Source: Isoetes taiwanensis (Eukaryota; Streptophyta; Lycopodiopsida; Isoetales; Isoetaceae). Taken from it: 64,000 nt of DNA. The notes under the pieces are model-generated. The model saw only the letters and a list, made by a program, of their open reading frames with translations. It did not search any database and was not told the DNA's origin. The stretch spans positions 577,658 through 641,657 of the forward strand of contig JAJEKV010000130.1 in NCBI GenBank assembly GCA_021234155.1. The letters run 5' to 3'. The position numbers and the translations under genes are program-made. Shown in pieces: positions 63,201 through 64,000 of the stretch (its first letter is position 1; every line of letters starts with the position of its first letter).

Positions 63201-64000
63201 TTGCCAAATCAATGAATAAAATAATGTCGAGTTGTGAAGGGCCTTGTGGAACTAATAGAAAATAACAATTCTAACGGTCCCGAGGAAGAGCGAAGATTAA
63301 AATTGGGCCCGGAGGAGAATGGCCAGATGTGTGTGTGGCTGAAGATGATAGGTATGGCCTTGCCACGAAATAGCGCCAGTGATTTAATTTATTATTACCT
63401 TTGAATTAAATCGTAAGCGTGCTGATTATTTTAGTTGTCAAACTAAATCAGCGAAGCGATTTGGTTATGACTATTTCAAATCCGCTTGGCGTTTGTATTG
63501 TTTTGTGCTCGTATCTTATTAGGATACATGTTTGATATTTCCAGCTTCCATTGCGTTTCTAAGAAGGTTGTGGTGTTAGGCCCTACATGGAGTCCTTTTA
63601 CGAACTTTAGAAAAATAAAGTGGCTAGAGAGCAGGTTTCGCCGGACACCCGGTAGAATCAAACACAAGTGGATCTATCGCGGCCGCGCAGAAAGGAGATG
63701 CTAGGCGAGGCGGTGGTTATTCGAGGGTTGGTATTTGGTCATCCATGGAACTAAAGAGGCATCAAGGATACTTTGGAGAGCCTTGGGGAAATCGTAGAAT
63801 TGGATTTGACCCTTTTGGGATCGGAACAAATGTGTAGAGTTCACTAATCCCAAGGATCCAACGGGCAAGCCTATCTTCGCCAAACACTTGAGTAACATGA
63901 TGGGCCGAACTTGGTATCGAGAATAAGGATGATATAATCATAGTGGATGATGATGCTCTCAAATGCTTCTACAATCAAACACAAGCAATACGTAATACCC
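60300..64000. other. Gene-poor spacer, probably decayed repeats
   Basis: No supported gene. 61,080-61,330 carries repeated TTCAAATCAA words and a perfect 11-bp inverted repeat (arms 61,167-61,177 and 61,182-61,192) interrupted by GCGCCCGG, CGCTGGCG and GCGTG words. From 61,560 to 63,350 the plus strand is purine-rich without long frames. At the right edge, a frame in 63,835-63,905 reads TNPKDPTGKPIFAKHLSNMM but is isolated. Confidence 0.35.

Noticed and set aside
1-64000. CRISPR array, prokaryotic operons, organellar insert or rRNA genes
   Set aside because: No spaced identical repeats of CRISPR type, no ribosome-binding-site-linked gene strings, and no recognisable plastid, mitochondrial or ribosomal RNA sequence were seen.

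Overview
The window reads as repeat-rich nuclear DNA of a large plant genome. The matrix is AT-rich and non-coding, genes are sparse with short GT..AG-like introns, and the recognisable mobile DNA is plant-typical: a CACTA terminus starting CACTACAAGAG, and a lectin-receptor-kinase relic ending in the family's LAGE/GRR-type wording. A degenerate LINE and a possible PLS-type PPR relic fit a fern, lycophyte, bryophyte or gymnosperm at least as well as a flowering plant. I cannot name the species.

Layout. 1-808 is AT-rich, with a short interspersed word. 810-4,390 is a GC-rich, CpG-rich block holding a decayed minus-strand LINE; the reverse-transcriptase GCPLS and YADD boxes are readable. 4,390-12,200 is gene-poor and contains a pair of about 210-bp direct repeats 2.4 kb apart (LTR-like). 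12,220-12,700 is a short satellite whose roughly 100-bp subunits alternate between two types. 17,600-18,710 is a broken, intron-bearing open region that I read as a Crypton-type (DUF3504-like) tyrosine recombinase relic. 19,269 is one end of a CACTA element, with a TGTCA-rich subterminal zone. 21,990-22,430 may be a PPR relic. 26,160-31,330 is a second GC-rich block lying between two TGTCA-rich AT zones; I could not identify its coding content. 31,860-43,400 is gene-poor. 43,480-44,040 is an L-type lectin receptor kinase pseudogene. 47,540-49,324 carries the only long intact reading frame (394 codons), a putative multi-exon membrane glycoprotein of unrecognised family. 49,773-51,050 (minus) shows a set of small exon-like segments with matching splice sites. 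51,657-51,995 is an unrecognised open exon. 52,270-55,000 has minus-strand degenerate coding. 55,620-55,830 is an acidic, GAG-repeat open frame. 56,000-64,000 is gene-poor.

No set of genes here forms an obvious pathway or system. The most unusual item is the tyrosine recombinase relic, because Cryptons are described mainly from fungi, oomycetes and animals. A technical caution applies throughout: CG-rich words (CCGC, GCGG, CGCCAGT) are scattered in AT-rich DNA, and in two repeat pairs they replace ordinary bases in the partner copy. Base-calling or assembly error may therefore be inflating the number of frameshifts. Many short open frames in the window appear to be chance.
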